Assembly (NCBI GenBank): GCA_022225965.2
Contig: JAKJXP020000011.1
Coordinates: 62,001 to 126,000 of the forward strand
Direction of reading: 5' to 3'
From: Diatrype stigma
Lineage: Eukaryota > Ascomycota > Sordariomycetes > Xylariales > Diatrypaceae
Length of the DNA: 64,000 nt
The stretch's first letter is position 1. Every line of letters begins with the position of its first letter. The notes under the pieces are model-generated. The model worked only from the letters and a program-made list of their open reading frames with translations. It ran no database searches and was not told the origin of the DNA. The position numbers and the translations under genes were made by a program. Positions 12,785 through 23,619 of the stretch are shown here, piece after piece.

Positions 12785-13295
12785 GCGTTATTCTTGGAAA
12801 GAGACCTGCGCATGGTGGCACGGGTGGCAGGAGGAATGTACAGTTATTAGAGTGTATAAGCGATGGCATGTCCATGGTGTTGGGTGTTTTGGTCTGGGTT
12901 TTAAGCACTATGTGCGATTGTTTCCATACAGTTTGGCAAGCCCCCCACAAGCTGCCTGGGAAGTTGCCTGGTATGGCACTTCTCTTGTCCGGGGTCTTTG
13001 TAGATAGGCTCTCCAATATCAAATGCGTATTTTTCTTGCCTTGTACGCACGTCTCGTATGCATGGGCGCATGAAGCGTCTGGGGCCTATCTTAGAATTTC
13101 TGCTGGGACCCGTCTTCCCGCCCGTCCATCCATCCGCCAAGCATACCGTACTCATGCATATACCAGAATTGCTCACCACACAGGTGAAGAGGATGTGTAC
13201 TAGCAGCTGAGGGAAACCGCAGACAATGTGATCAATCGTCTCGCCTTGTGCAAGCTATCAAGGTAGTCCCTGTTACCTATACACTGCTTCCGGAG
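12785..13295. other. Convergent 3' intergenic region
   Basis: Spacer of about 510 bp between the 3' ends of the syntaxin gene and the COX18-like gene. Nothing coding is seen. Confidence 0.5.
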
Positions 13296-14588
13296 CTAAC
13301 TACTGCTTGATCTGTTTGGTGACACCGCTTTTGACACCCCTTTCGCAGTCTTGTTGGCCTGCAATGTATCTCTCTTGGGCCGAACCACGGGCAGCTCTAT
13401 TCCTTTACACGCCTCCACGGCGTTTCCTCCAACGGGATATAGCCGGGTCAGCACCTTTGCGGTGGCGAAGCTGACGGCCGATGACGTAATCCAGTACATG
13501 TGGAGGGCGGCAGGGAGGTTCATGGTGAGGGGGCCAACCAGGAACGAGACCACAAGCAGACCGCGTTGCAGGCTCAGACGGCCTTTCATGCCGAGTGTGC
13601 GCATTGGGGCGGTGCCGGCACGCGGTGAAGCGGCAGCCGGGGGCCCGCCCCCGCCGTCGATGTTAAACACAGCCTGTCTCTGCGCAACCGTCTTGGGCCA
13701 GAGGTTCAGGACTAGGACAGCCGATAACGTGAGCGGGAGTACGTGCCACGGGTCTGGGACGGTCAGATCCGGGAACCAAAGAACACCCCCTGTCGCCAGC
13801 GAGGATTCCGCGACGGTATGCGCAACCGTGTCCAGCATGTCGCCGCCGGGCAACGGGGCACCCGGTGGCACCAAATCAGCTGGTGTGCCGGATGCTCCTG
13901 TACCCGACAGCATGGCAGTATTGTCGGCGCCACCTTCTGCGGGTTTTGCTCCCACGGCTGGTGTTGCTGCCGCATCGGTCTGGTCAGCCCCGGCCCCGAG
14001 GAACAACCGTCCCAGTATGCCGGCCGGACCGCCGCACAGCCGTCTGACAGCGTCAATGCCGATAAGCCAGAATGGCAGACCTAGCACGTTGGTATAGAGC
14101 TTCCAGTCCTGGAGGCCGAATTTCTTCCAGATCCTAGAGGAGATCCTACTGAAGCGGGCTTCCACCTCGGCCATGCGCCTCGAGGGCAGCACACGCTCCA
14201 GGTCGATTTCGCGCTGTATGCGGGTACCCCAGGCCTGGAGAATGGGGGCGAGCTTGGCGCGGCGGTGCTGGATCTTATGAATGTAGGTATTCAAGGGCAG
14301 GCGAAAGAGGAGGTTCACACCGAGGGAAACGAGCGGGATAGTGATGAACCATGGCGTGTGGGTTACAGTGTGGAAGGATAGGATGAGATCTTGGGATCCT
14401 TGGAGGACGGTGCCGATCGCCGGCCCGATGTGGAAGTTTCTGTGTGACTGCCGATGGCTTTGGAAAGGAGAGGGAACGATAGGAGGCCGTAGCTGAGACG
14501 GAGCTCCAAGTCTTGGACATCTTGGACATGCCTTGATAACCGGTCTAATCGCTCTCATGGTGGAGGCATATGAGATGGAGTTCATCAT
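13296..14588 (-). CDS. COX18: Mitochondrial inner-membrane insertase, COX18/OXA2-like
   Basis: Single frame of 430 residues. The N-terminus is basic and Ser/Arg-rich without acidic residues for about 50 positions, as in a mitochondrial presequence. Then comes the YidC/Oxa1/Alb3 fold signature: a first membrane helix (TPWFITIPLVSLGVNLLFRLPL), the Arg/Lys-rich matrix hairpin (HRRAKLAPILQAW), the LGLPFWLIGIDAVRRLCGG segment and further membrane segments near LPLTLSAVLVLNLWP and RGLLVVSFLVGPLTMNLPAALHMYWITSS. Cox18 helps export the C-terminal tail of Cox2 across the inner membrane during cytochrome oxidase assembly. OXA1 itself is less likely because the protein lacks the long C-terminal ribosome-binding coiled coil. 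A second in-frame ATG at 14558 is an alternative start. Confidence 0.8.
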   Translation of the reverse strand: MMNSISYASTMRAIRPVIKACPRCPRLGAPSQLRPPIVPSPFQSHRQSHRNFHIGPAIGTVLQGSQDLILSFHTVTHTPWFITIPLVSLGVNLLFRLPLNTYIHKIQHRRAKLAPILQAWGTRIQREIDLERVLPSRRMAEVEARFSRISSRIWKKFGLQDWKLYTNVLGLPFWLIGIDAVRRLCGGPAGILGRLFLGAGADQTDAAATPAVGAKPAEGGADNTAMLSGTGASGTPADLVPPGAPLPGGDMLDTVAHTVAESSLATGGVLWFPDLTVPDPWHVLPLTLSAVLVLNLWPKTVAQRQAVFNIDGGGGPPAAASPRAGTAPMRTLGMKGRLSLQRGLLVVSFLVGPLTMNLPAALHMYWITSSAVSFATAKVLTRLYPVGGNAVEACKGIELPVVRPKRDTLQANKTAKGVSKAVSPNRSSSS

Positions 14589-16197
14589 AGGCCATTCTAA
14601 GATGGAATAGATTTTGTCTTGCTTCAGTACCTAGGTAGCTTGTCAAATGAACAAGTTGCATAAGTCTGTAGACATAGAAACAGGTTTTGATGACCAGACG
14701 CCTGGGTAGGGGGTCGGCCTACACAGACAGATACCTAGGTAGGTATGTGGTAGGTAAGAAATGGTCGTCGAACTCGCCCTATGTGCACCAACTAATCAGC
14801 CAGTTCACCCTACATTCTTACAATGATGCACGAATTTTTGTTTGGCGAAATAATGAGGTGTTGTACAGGTGGCAAACTACCTATGTACCTACTTATCACA
14901 TGCACATTTTGACCAAACCTATCTGTAGATAATTAGTGGCTGTCTACCTAGGTAGTCACAAGCAACAAGGAAGATCTTCGAAGTTGATGTGATGATTAAG
15001 TACTTTGAGAAGGATATTGTGAGGCATATCGATAAAGCTTCTCTGATGCCACTCAGCCACTATTATACTCTATACTTCTAGCGCTGGATGTGCCAACAAG
15101 GACCTAAATAGTACATACAGTAGCAGATACAAGCGGGGTGATGAGGATGCCAGGTAGTAGGTATCTTGATTCACCGAAACTCGCCTCTGATGTGGTCACA
15201 GGCAGATGCCTAGCCGCCTAGGTACCTACATACACCTACATATGTACCTAATTAATATCACAATGCACCACTAATTCGTCGATAGGGGTATCACGATACT
15301 GCATACCTACTTAGGTACTCTTCCATGTGAGCCTATCACAACAGTCACCGACTTCCATTTATCTGATCCTGGGGTGCTTAGGTGCTGATTCTATATACCT
15401 AGGTACCATAACACTTGGCTCTTTCGGTAACTGCCAATACAAACCTTGGAAGTACGAGATACCTATGTTGCTACACATTGTGGGCATGTAGGGACAGTTA
15501 CATGGCATGCACCTGGCAGACCTGGCAGCCTGGATACCTGGATATTGACCACACGTAGTGTACATACATGTATACTACCGCACATACTCAAGCTGCTGCT
15601 GCTTACCTGCACTTACACCTGCACTTGCCTACAGGTTTGTATGTAGGTAGTTACAGCTACCACTGCAGGTAGTCACAGTACTAAATAGGTGGTCACAGTA
15701 GCACCTGATCAACTTCGAAACCTTTGTTTCCTTACCTCCCCCTTATGACCAGGTCGACAATCAACAACGGCAACGACAATAATCATCTTCATGGGCCCGG
15801 TCGATTTGGTTTATTCTGGCAAGGCCTGAGTAGGTCGCCCTTTCCCCACTATACCATATCACTTGATTCATCGGTTTCACCTCCAGCATCCAGCCGGAAT
15901 CAGAGACGGTCCCTCTAGCTACTGCTTCATAGACGGATAGGTATATATTCGTGTGATGTAGCCAGCAGTACGCGGCAACCCGTTAACAAATCAGCAGCAG
16001 CAGCAACAGGAGCTGTACCTCAAGCTCCTGTTTCAACATCTACTCACAGCATCCACCATCTATCCCGAGTCTTCTTACTAGATCGATTGACATAGACTTC
16101 TGTTCAAATCCTTGTGGCCCAATCCACTCCTCACAGCTCGTCACCACCACCGTCCTCCGTCCGTCCCGCCATCCCGCCATCCCGCCACCCCGCCGTC
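14589..16197. other. Divergent intergenic region rich in TACCTAGGTA palindromes
   Basis: Spacer of 1.6 kb between the divergent COX18-like and ALG11 starts. The decamer TACCTAGGTA occurs four times (14628, 14732, 14945, 15396), together with many partial forms such as cctaggtacctac near 15217 and tracts of acctac/gtaggt. No coding frame is supported. The last 100 bp before ALG11 are pyrimidine-rich with repeats of cccgccatc. Confidence 0.6.
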
Positions 16198-17901
16198 ATG
16201 GAGACAGGTGCCCTAGTCTTCACTGCCATTGCGGTGGTCTTCACGCCTTTCGCAGCCCTGGTCTTGTGGAACTACGTTCTGCCCCTCTTGCTGCGCATCT
16301 TCTCAAGCACCGTGGGCGTTGTAGCTGGTTTCTACCTCCTCAAGAAAACCGAGGGACGTCGAGCTTTGATCCACCAACTCACTGCGACCCTGGAGAAGGA
16401 ATCCAAGCCGATTGGCACAACAAATAGTGACGATTGGGATGGCATTATCGGGTTCTTTCACCCGTTCTGCAATGCAGGAGGTGGGGGGGAGAGGGTCTTA
16501 TGGGCTGCTATCCGAGCTACTCAGGAGAGATGGCCTAAAGCAAAAATTGTCGTCTATACCGGCGATCACGATGCTACCAAGGAGAAGATACTCAGCCGTG
16601 TGAATGTGAGTCAACATTTGAAGCCCCTATTCGTATTCCCAAGGCCACCTCGGGAGGCTGATCAAACTTGGCCTGTTAGAACTCCTTCAGCATCGACATT
16701 CACTCTCCGACAATTCATTTCCTCTACCTGTCCACCCGACATTGGGTCCTAGCCTCGACCTGGCCACACATGACCCTGTTGGGACAGTCCCTGGGGTCGC
16801 TCGTGTTGGGCTGGGAGGCTTTTTCCCTGCTCGTCCCTGATATCTTCGTTGACACTATGGGCTACGCATTCACTCTCGGCATGAGCAAGGTCCTCTTCCC
16901 CAAAATGCCCACTGGCGCCTATGTCCACTACCCCACCATATCGATCGACATGCTAGATTCCTTGGACCCGAAGAAGCCCGTCGGTAATCAGGGCGTCAAT
17001 GCCGGCAAGGGTGTTGGTCCGAAAGGGTTTCTCAAACGATATTACTGGAAGGTCTTCGCCGCTATCTACTCGTCTATGGGCGCGTCCATTGATGTTGTCA
17101 TGACCAACTCAAGCTGGACCCAAGCCCACATCAAGTCAATCTGGGGTCCCCGCCGTCAGAAGCGCCAACGAGAACACCCCATTGCAGTTATATACCCACC
17201 ATGTGCTGTAGAATCGATCGAGAAGGCCGTCGAAGTGTCGGAAGCTAGCGAACAGAAGCGGGGGAAATTCATTGTCTACATCGCTCAGTTCCGTCCAGAG
17301 AAGAACCATCAACTAATACTGCAGGCGTTTGCCCAGTTCGTCAAGTCGGGCAGCGCCGCGGCTGAGGGCGCTACGTTGGTCTTGCTAGGTAGCGTCCGGG
17401 ATGACAACGACTCGCGGCGCGTGTACGAGCTCCGTCTCCTAGTCAATGAGCTGCATATCAAGGAGCGTGTCATTTTCCAGCTTGATGCTCCCTGGTCAGA
17501 GGTTCTGGATTGGCTGCGGAAAGGTTATGTTGGGGTTAACGGCATGTGGAACGAGCATTTCGGCATTGGCGTTGTCGAGTACTTGGCCGCAGGGCTTATT
17601 CCGGTTGTTCACAACAGCGGCGGACCCAAGCTAGACATTGTTACTGATGTTGATGGGAAGCCCACAGGTAACGCTAACACGATACCCGATTTCCCATGTG
17701 AACAGGTCGCTAACCCCGCCTTCAGGCTTCCATGCTACCACCGTATCTGAGTTCGCAGACGGCTTTGAGAAAGCCCTGTCCTTGCCTGACCCTTTGGCCG
17801 TGCGCCAAAGAGCTCGAGTCGCTGCTGGGAGGTTCTCAGAAGGCGAGTTCGCGCGAAAGTGGTTGGCTGAGATGCAGAAATTAGTCGCTATGAAGACATA
17901 A
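16198..17901 (+). CDS. ALG11: GDP-Man:Man3GlcNAc2-PP-dolichol alpha-1,2-mannosyltransferase (ALG11)
   Basis: Three exons: 16198-16605, 16680-17667 and 17726-17901; 523 residues in frame. An N-terminal membrane segment (about residues 4-45) anchors it in the ER. Family landmarks follow: [19 protein letters not shown] (about 86-105), [16 protein letters not shown], the [16 protein letters not shown] stretch, [12 protein letters not shown], and the GT4 E-x7-E motif in [15 protein letters not shown] (near 427), followed by [11 protein letters not shown]. The enzyme adds the fourth and fifth mannoses to the dolichol-linked oligosaccharide on the cytosolic face of the ER. The start is the first ATG in frame; the frame is open further upstream, but without another ATG. 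Exon 3 begins with [14 protein letters not shown], which completes the PTG-FHA motif across the intron. Length is typical of the family. Confidence 0.95.
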
Positions 17902-18303
17902 GCATTAGCATCAACATCAATATCAATATATACACTGTTCCTTACGATTGGCTTATAGAGTATGGACGTTACGGTACGATACCCAGCGGGCTCGCATGGC
18001 GGACTACAAGGACGGAAAGGGGGGGTGGCTAAATTCTCATTTCGGGCTGTATATCTTTACTTGCATCATACCATAGTGAAAGCGCCTGCTGCAATAGCCA
18101 TAAACGCGCTAATAGACGGTCGGTCAGCGCAAGGTATGCTTCAATGCTATCTGTTCAAATTTGATAACGCGAATAGGTTCCCAAGCATGGGTTTGAGGTA
18201 TACGATAACCTGCTGTCTCTTATATATGAGAATATCAGTAGTTTAGCAGGTTAACCCATACCAGAAAGGCCGATATCATGAGTGGGCACATTTAAGGTTA
18301 TAG

Positions 18304-18326
18304 GGGGCCATTAATACTCTGGCCCC
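18304..18326. repeat. Perfect 7-bp inverted repeat (GGGGCCA / TGGCCCC)
   Basis: GGGGCCA at 18304-18310 and its exact complement TGGCCCC at 18320-18326 flank a 9-base loop. Function unknown; such a short hairpin can occur by chance. Confidence 0.6.
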
Positions 18327-18861
18327 TGAGAGCCAGGACGTAAAGGGTTACTTCAACATTATATAAACGAGACGATAAAGGTGAGGTAAAGAAATAAAGT
18401 GCAGCGAAAGAGGAAAAACTTGGAGAAGTACTTTTTGGACGAAGAGTTAGCACAGGTTGATCCTATGGTGCCTCGCCTTTGTGAATATCAGCGATACTGT
18501 CGGAATTATAATTATGCCACGCGCAAGCCCATGGTAAACTAAGTGGTAAACTACGTACTTAGCTGTATTGCATGCAATATATCAGTTCATTTCATACAAT
18601 CTTATAGCATTGCATGTATATGGGTTATAGATACGATTACCCAGCGTATCATATCTAGCATTCTTGGCCACAACTGTGCATTGCGGCGTTTTGGGAAGGC
18701 CCCTTTAACGTCTTATCATGTGCGAATACCCTTGCTTAGTTATTATGATATGGCAGCGCTATTATAGACTATTTTAAGAATGCTACGTATCGAAGTGCAG
18801 TGAGCTAGACGTGGACTGAGATCCTAGTAGAAAGAAGGACCAAGTGGCTCCTCGATACGCG

Positions 18862-18924
18862 CGTAAAGGGGCTAGATGGCTGTTTGCAATGGGCGAGTAA
18901 AATTGGGACACTCGCCCCTTTACG
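18862..18924. repeat. 11-bp inverted repeat with alternative inner hairpin
   Basis: cgtaaaggggc (18862-18872) is the exact reverse complement of gcccctttacg (18914-18924). Inside, gggcgag (18891-18897) pairs with ctcgccc (18911-18917), so two mutually exclusive stems share the right arm. It may be a remnant of a small inverted-repeat element; no other copy was seen in the window. Confidence 0.6.
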
Positions 18925-19152
18925 ATAGCTGCATAGACTACCAAAGCCTCTCTCGCTAATTTTCTGCGTAAAGCATCATGGTCGACTTCATATGGTTGTA
19001 TATCTGTTATGTGCTTATGAATAGAGCTTGCGTATGGTGTTTGCGGGCACGTACGTGTGGCTATTCAAGATACTCATAATGACGTGGTTATGGTATCAGC
19101 AGTAACGTCTTCATCTCCTCTCCAGCTCTGTCAGGGGGTCATGTAGTGGGGA

Positions 19153-19168
19153 GGGGGGGGGGGGGGGG
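19153..19168 (+). repeat. Poly-G tract, 16 bases
   Basis: Uninterrupted run of 16 G in an intergenic region. One of four long G tracts in the window, all on the given strand. Confidence 0.9.
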
Positions 19169-19561
19169 CTATAAGGGTACGTTTGAACTCCAATGCCTAC
19201 TAGTTCTGCTAGTGATGAGTTTTACGGCTGAATAAGGAACAGTGGTACCCCTTACTTCCCCTGCCTGGCATCTGTTATATCCAGCTGATTCTATCACTCC
19301 TGGCACAACAATCCTTACAACCTCCCTATCTCATTAATTATTGTCATGGTTTTCTTGTCCCATATTATAAGCCGATCAAGCTCCCTAAGATGATCGTAAC
19401 TAGTTAAACAAATAATGTATGCCTTTCATACGATTTTCTCGGCAATACCTGTTTCTGTGGTAGTTTCTTGTGTAGGCCACACATATACTTTCGTCAAGAG
19501 ATAAAGCTATCTAACGTTTGTCAAGATTGTTTTTTCTGGCAGCTACCGACTACTACTCCAT

Positions 19562-20440
19562 CTTTTGCACAACTATCCTGGGAGGCTCCTAGCAAGACTG
19601 ACAGACATCTATGCTGGCTTTCATGCGTGCAAGACATCCCCCATATCCATACCCTGAATAGTCACGAGAGCTATGGTTAGAAATGTCTGATATTCTCTGA
19701 TATCATATTTGTACACTGGCTAAGGGTGATTGCCTGTAGGAGCCGTAGTTCGACAAGGACCTGACAAGCTCGTTTTAAACACGGTCACGGCATACCGAGG
19801 TACAATCTAAGTTGACTTCGCTGAGCAGCCCGTAAATACTAACAGGCATAATAGACATATACCAAAACGAAGGGGTCACAAAAGCGTATTTATATCTGGT
19901 CACGCAGGAAGCGCCGAATTCCTGGAGTGTGATCAATGAAATAAACCGTGATATGCATCGCCCCAAGACGAAAATACTCGGCCAGGTCACCACCGACCGC
20001 TCCATGCGTACATTCGAACCGGTAATGGCAGGGCAGGTAGGAGTATACCTTAAGGAGATACTAAAATCCCAATTAAAACCGTTGAACATGACCCAGCAGA
20101 TCAAACATCTCAGTCTCCAGGTTGTTTAGCTCCTAGCTTTCGGCTATTGTCTGCATCAGCGAGACGAATCGATTCGTCCCCCACATGATATCTTTCGGCA
20201 ACTATCTCATCTACATCTACATGCAATTACCCCTGTTTGTCAAGCTCTATATTTGAGTTCTCTTTAGCTATGTGCTGTTCGTTAGGTGCGAACAGTATTT
20301 CCGACTGCTAAAGACGATGATCTGACTCCGTAGCACGAAGGATATACATGCCAAACATGATTTCTACTCGTATGTTGCTGATGGAATTGGTGGCGAGTAC
20401 GGTCTTCGTATAAACGATCTAGTAATTGATATCTAGCGCT
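19562..20440 (+). pseudogene. Cytochrome P450 monooxygenase pseudogene fragment
   Basis: Pieces of a P450 can be followed in shifting frames. A proline/glycine N-terminal region and LLARLTDIYAGFHACK lie near 19577-19645. A frameshift precedes LNSHESYG; an intron-like GTTAGA..TAG gap (19676-19739) leads to VVRQGPDKLVLNTVTAYR (the fungal P450 VVR-GP-L-F pattern), and a second intron-like gap (19800-19845) leads to DIYQNEGVTKAYLYL and INEINRDMHRPKTKILGQ..RSMRTFEPVM (B-C helix region). A TAG at 20127 interrupts just before LLAFGY, then another frameshift leads to FRLLKTMI and HAKHDFYSYVADGIGGE, the start of the I-helix region. The I-helix oxygen-binding motif, ExxR and the heme-cysteine loop are not found downstream. 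Several stops plus at least two frameshifts mean it is dead. It was not covered by any long open frame. Confidence 0.78.
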
Positions 20441-21090
20441 GCTATCTTTGTTATCTCTTCTGCTTCTCGAAAATCTAGCCCTTGTGCCTTTAGTTTAGCG
20501 TAGGTCCGAACATAAGTCGGAGAGTTCCCATCTCTCCTGGTGCCCCTGAACGTACGCACACCTGACCAGATGAAATCTAGTGGGATGAATCACTTTTCTT
20601 CATGATTGCTGGTACGTACTGTCTAGGTGTGAACAATCATCAATTCTGACCAGAATAAAACCACTTTCCGTCCACACAAGGGGTGTGTCATCAAGCTTAT
20701 GATGGCCTGGTCTGCACTATTCGCATGGCGGTGCAGTCGACAGGACGAATAGTCTTGGTAACCAAGAAACCATAGACTTCACTTAGCTGACGAGCTTACA
20801 AACGAGCTCGGGTTCTTCAACCGGATTGGAAGCTTCAACAAGCAGTAGGGTCAATGGGTAGCAGTATACACTGCACATCGTAGTATGGCAGACTGAAGGG
20901 ACATCAGCTCCAGAAGCATCGATTCATCATAAGCTATGGCGCATTGCCTTCTAGCCGCATATAGTTCAGAATAATCTAAGGGTAACACCCTTGATGCCCC
21001 CTACTTTTTATTATATGTGTAGGTACGGTATTCAGTCGCTTGGCTGATTCATCTGTTTTTTTTTTCAATCTGTCCCCCCACCCCCTGCAT
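20441..21090. other. Intergenic, downstream of P450 relic
   Basis: No further P450 motifs (ExxR, heme loop) could be read in any plus-strand frame, so the 3' part of the gene is deleted or decayed beyond recognition. The right end is the TRM2 3' flank. Confidence 0.45.
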
Positions 21091-23151
21091 TCATGTGGCA
21101 ATTGCTTCAACTCTGTTGAGCACAGCGACGCCCTCGACGTGGCTGGTCTGCGGAAAGAAATCAAAACCCCTCAGGCTCTCGATCTCGTATCTTGAACCCT
21201 GGATATCACCATTTTCACCCTTCTCTTGTCCTTGCTTTCCTTGTCCGTCCCCGTTAAACTTCTTCTCCTCCTCGCCTACATCCTCGCTCGCATCACCCCG
21301 GACTAGCATGCCCACGTCGCGCGCCTGTGTGTGGACGTTGCAGCTCACGTAGACGACGCGGCGGGGGCCGAAACGCAGCAGCTGGCCGAGGAAATCGGCA
21401 TCGCAGCCCTTGCGTGGCGGGTCAAGGATCACAACAGTACGGTCCGGGTCGTACTGGATGCTCTTGAACAGCTCGCGCGCGTCAGCGGCGATAAAGTTGG
21501 CCTGCGACGGCGGCAGGCCGTTGTCTGTGGCGTTGCGCCTCGCGAAGGCGATCGAGCCCTCCGCGATGTCGATCCCCGTGCTGCTCTCGAAGAGCGACGA
21601 GAGCGTGATGGTGAAGAGGCCAGAGCCGGAGTAGGCGTCAATTAAATATTTGATGGGGGTTGAGAGATTTGGCGTGATAATGGGTGTGGACGTGTCTGTA
21701 TGGGTATGGGTATGGGTATGGGTGGCTGTTTCTGCAGAGGGCGAAGACCCCGCCGGGGAATTGGGAGGAAGCAGGACGTGATCGCGGATGTAGTTGGTGA
21801 ACACTGGTAGGATGGAGTTGTTGTTCTGGAAAAACGAGCCTGCCGGGTTGTGGAAGACGAAATCACCGATGTATTCTGTCGACGTGGCTTTGTTATCCGT
21901 GATGCATGTCTTCAGATCTATGTGCTTGTCCGTCTCAACCTTGACGGTGCTGGCGGGGTCCAATTCCTCCACCTCGGCGGGGGCGGGAGTATCCTTGGGT
22001 ATCCGTTTCGTGCTCTCCCGGAGGAGAATGGTGGCGCCTCGGGTGTATTTGTTGTACTCGACTTCCATCCTCTCGCGCTCCAACTTCATGCCCAAGCGCA
22101 CCACGTCGGTGCCAATCGGGCAGTCCTCAATATCCAGGGTGGTCCGCTTGCCTTTCGGCATGAACCCGATCTCGGGTCTCTTGCTGAAGGGCGTCTTGTT
22201 GCGCTTCCAGCCAGACGGCCCATCAAAGTGCGGAGTGAGCTTCGTCCGATAGTTGTACTGCAGCGGGCTTCCAATGGTGTCTTGAATGGCTGGGATGAGT
22301 TCCGGAGGGAGCTGTGAGAAGTTGCGGAACGCCTTCTCGACGACTCTCTTCTTCAGCCGCAGCTGTTCGGCGTAGTCGAGCATCTGGAACTGGCATCCCG
22401 AGCACGTGGCGAAGTACTTGCATCCGATGCGGCTGTCGTCACGGGCAGGCGACGGCTTGACTACGGATAGGAAGTCGGCGACGGTGTACCCCTCTTCTTC
22501 GAGGTGGCGGTACACCTTGACCTTGACCACATCGCCGGGCACGGTGAAGGGAACGACATAGATGCGTTTGGAGCCCTTCTGCAGGGCCAAGCCATCGCCC
22601 GTCGAGGAGAGTTCTGCAACTTCGACTTCGATCTCCGATCCCTGCTCTGGCAAGCTCTCCTCCGCCGCCGCCTCAGCCAATGTGGCCTCATCGCCATTGG
22701 GCACAGCCGCATCATTCGGTTCGTTCAATGAGTCGTAGAGTTCTTGGACATCGAACTTCAAAACCTCTTCTGCAGAGCCGTTCTTCATGTCCCTTTCGCG
22801 CTTCCGGGCCTTTTTCTGGGCTCTCTTATTGGTGAAGCGAGAACCCCGATGCTGTTGGAAGGAACGTTTCCCATTATGGGTCTTCGGAAGCTGGTCCGCC
22901 ATCATGCCCCAGAACCTTTGAGTATCTTTCACGGGTTCAGTGTGAAGCTGTCGTCTAGCACCAAGGGCATCAAGAGTATTGAGGGATAGAGCTAGGCGTT
23001 CCCTTCTACCAGAGCTGGCTTGGTGAGGTACTGGGATGGTGAGTGCCCGTGCCTGTGCCTGTGCCTTTTTAGAACTGGCGAGTAAAAACCGCGGAAAAGT
23101 TGCTGACCAATACCGCATTTGGGGGTTTTGATACAAGCAAAAGCCGCCCAA
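21091..23151 (-). CDS. TRM2: tRNA (uracil-5-)-methyltransferase TRM2
   Basis: Uninterrupted frame of 686 residues. Order of parts: a basic N-terminal extension (residues 1-80) that could be a mitochondrial presequence; a nuclear-type Lys/Arg cluster; a TRAM-like beta domain (STGDGLAL, VVPFTVPGDVVKVKV); a CKYFATCSGCQFQ cysteine cluster of the Cx5CxxC type; the catalytic methyltransferase domain with the SAM-binding DAYSGSGLFTITLS, the DPPRKGCD loop and the nucleophile motif YVSCNVHTQARD; and a C-terminal HVEGVAVLNR. It makes m5U54 (ribothymidine) in the T-loop of tRNAs. A (CA)n/tgggta-type microsatellite at about 21693-21722 encodes a Thr/His repeat inside the domain. A second in-frame Met at MADQLPKTH (near 22902) could start a form without the extension. 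Confidence 0.92.
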   Translation of the reverse strand: MGGFCLYQNPQMRYWSATFPRFLLASSKKAQAQARALTIPVPHQASSGRRERLALSLNTLDALGARRQLHTEPVKDTQRFWGMMADQLPKTHNGKRSFQQHRGSRFTNKRAQKKARKRERDMKNGSAEEVLKFDVQELYDSLNEPNDAAVPNGDEATLAEAAAEESLPEQGSEIEVEVAELSSTGDGLALQKGSKRIYVVPFTVPGDVVKVKVYRHLEEEGYTVADFLSVVKPSPARDDSRIGCKYFATCSGCQFQMLDYAEQLRLKKRVVEKAFRNFSQLPPELIPAIQDTIGSPLQYNYRTKLTPHFDGPSGWKRNKTPFSKRPEIGFMPKGKRTTLDIEDCPIGTDVVRLGMKLERERMEVEYNKYTRGATILLRESTKRIPKDTPAPAEVEELDPASTVKVETDKHIDLKTCITDNKATSTEYIGDFVFHNPAGSFFQNNNSILPVFTNYIRDHVLLPPNSPAGSSPSAETATHTHTHTHTDTSTPIITPNLSTPIKYLIDAYSGSGLFTITLSSLFESSTGIDIAEGSIAFARRNATDNGLPPSQANFIAADARELFKSIQYDPDRTVVILDPPRKGCDADFLGQLLRFGPRRVVYVSCNVHTQARDVGMLVRGDASEDVGEEEKKFNGDGQGKQGQEKGENGDIQGSRYEIESLRGFDFFPQTSHVEGVAVLNRVEAIAT

Positions 23152-23619
23152 CTTTGGCGCTCTCGTTGACTTTTTGGGGTCTTGACTTTCAAGGTTTTAA
23201 CTTTTAACGTTATGCGAGATCCACATCTGCCGCTGCACGTCGCTCTGTTAGACCCACATTCGCGCCACAATTACCTAGGTACCTACCTTGTGCATGATAA
23301 ACTATACATACTAGTATGTATAACTATATATACTCTGATAACTCCCTACCTACTAGGTAGTACATACTAACCTACGTACCTCCTTGGTGTCTGTAGACAC
23401 TTTTCTTTAACCTGCAAGTACGTAAGTAAGTCGTGTGGCTGCGCCGGACGGCCAGCACCTGCAGCTCATCGGGCCAATCTTAACGCTGTGATCTGTATAA
23501 TATAGATCCAATATCTCATTTTCATCCCAACCCAACACCTCATGATAAGACCAACAAAAACCAAGATGTGTATAATTCATATACGAAGTAGCAAGTGCTG
23601 ATATCCCGGCACCCGGTTA
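23152..23619. other. Intergenic, TRM2 upstream region
   Basis: Holds the TRM2 promoter side and the 3' flank of the small glycine-rich gene. It carries one TACCTAGGTA palindrome (23272-23281) and repeated tacctac/tagtatgta motifs. No coding frame is supported. Confidence 0.5.

Larger units (their letters stand above)
17902..19561. other. Intergenic, no supported gene
   Basis: AT-leaning spacer between ALG11 and the P450 relic. It contains perfect hairpins at 18304-18326 and 18862-18924 and a run of 16 G at 19153-19168. No frame of note was found. Confidence 0.5.
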
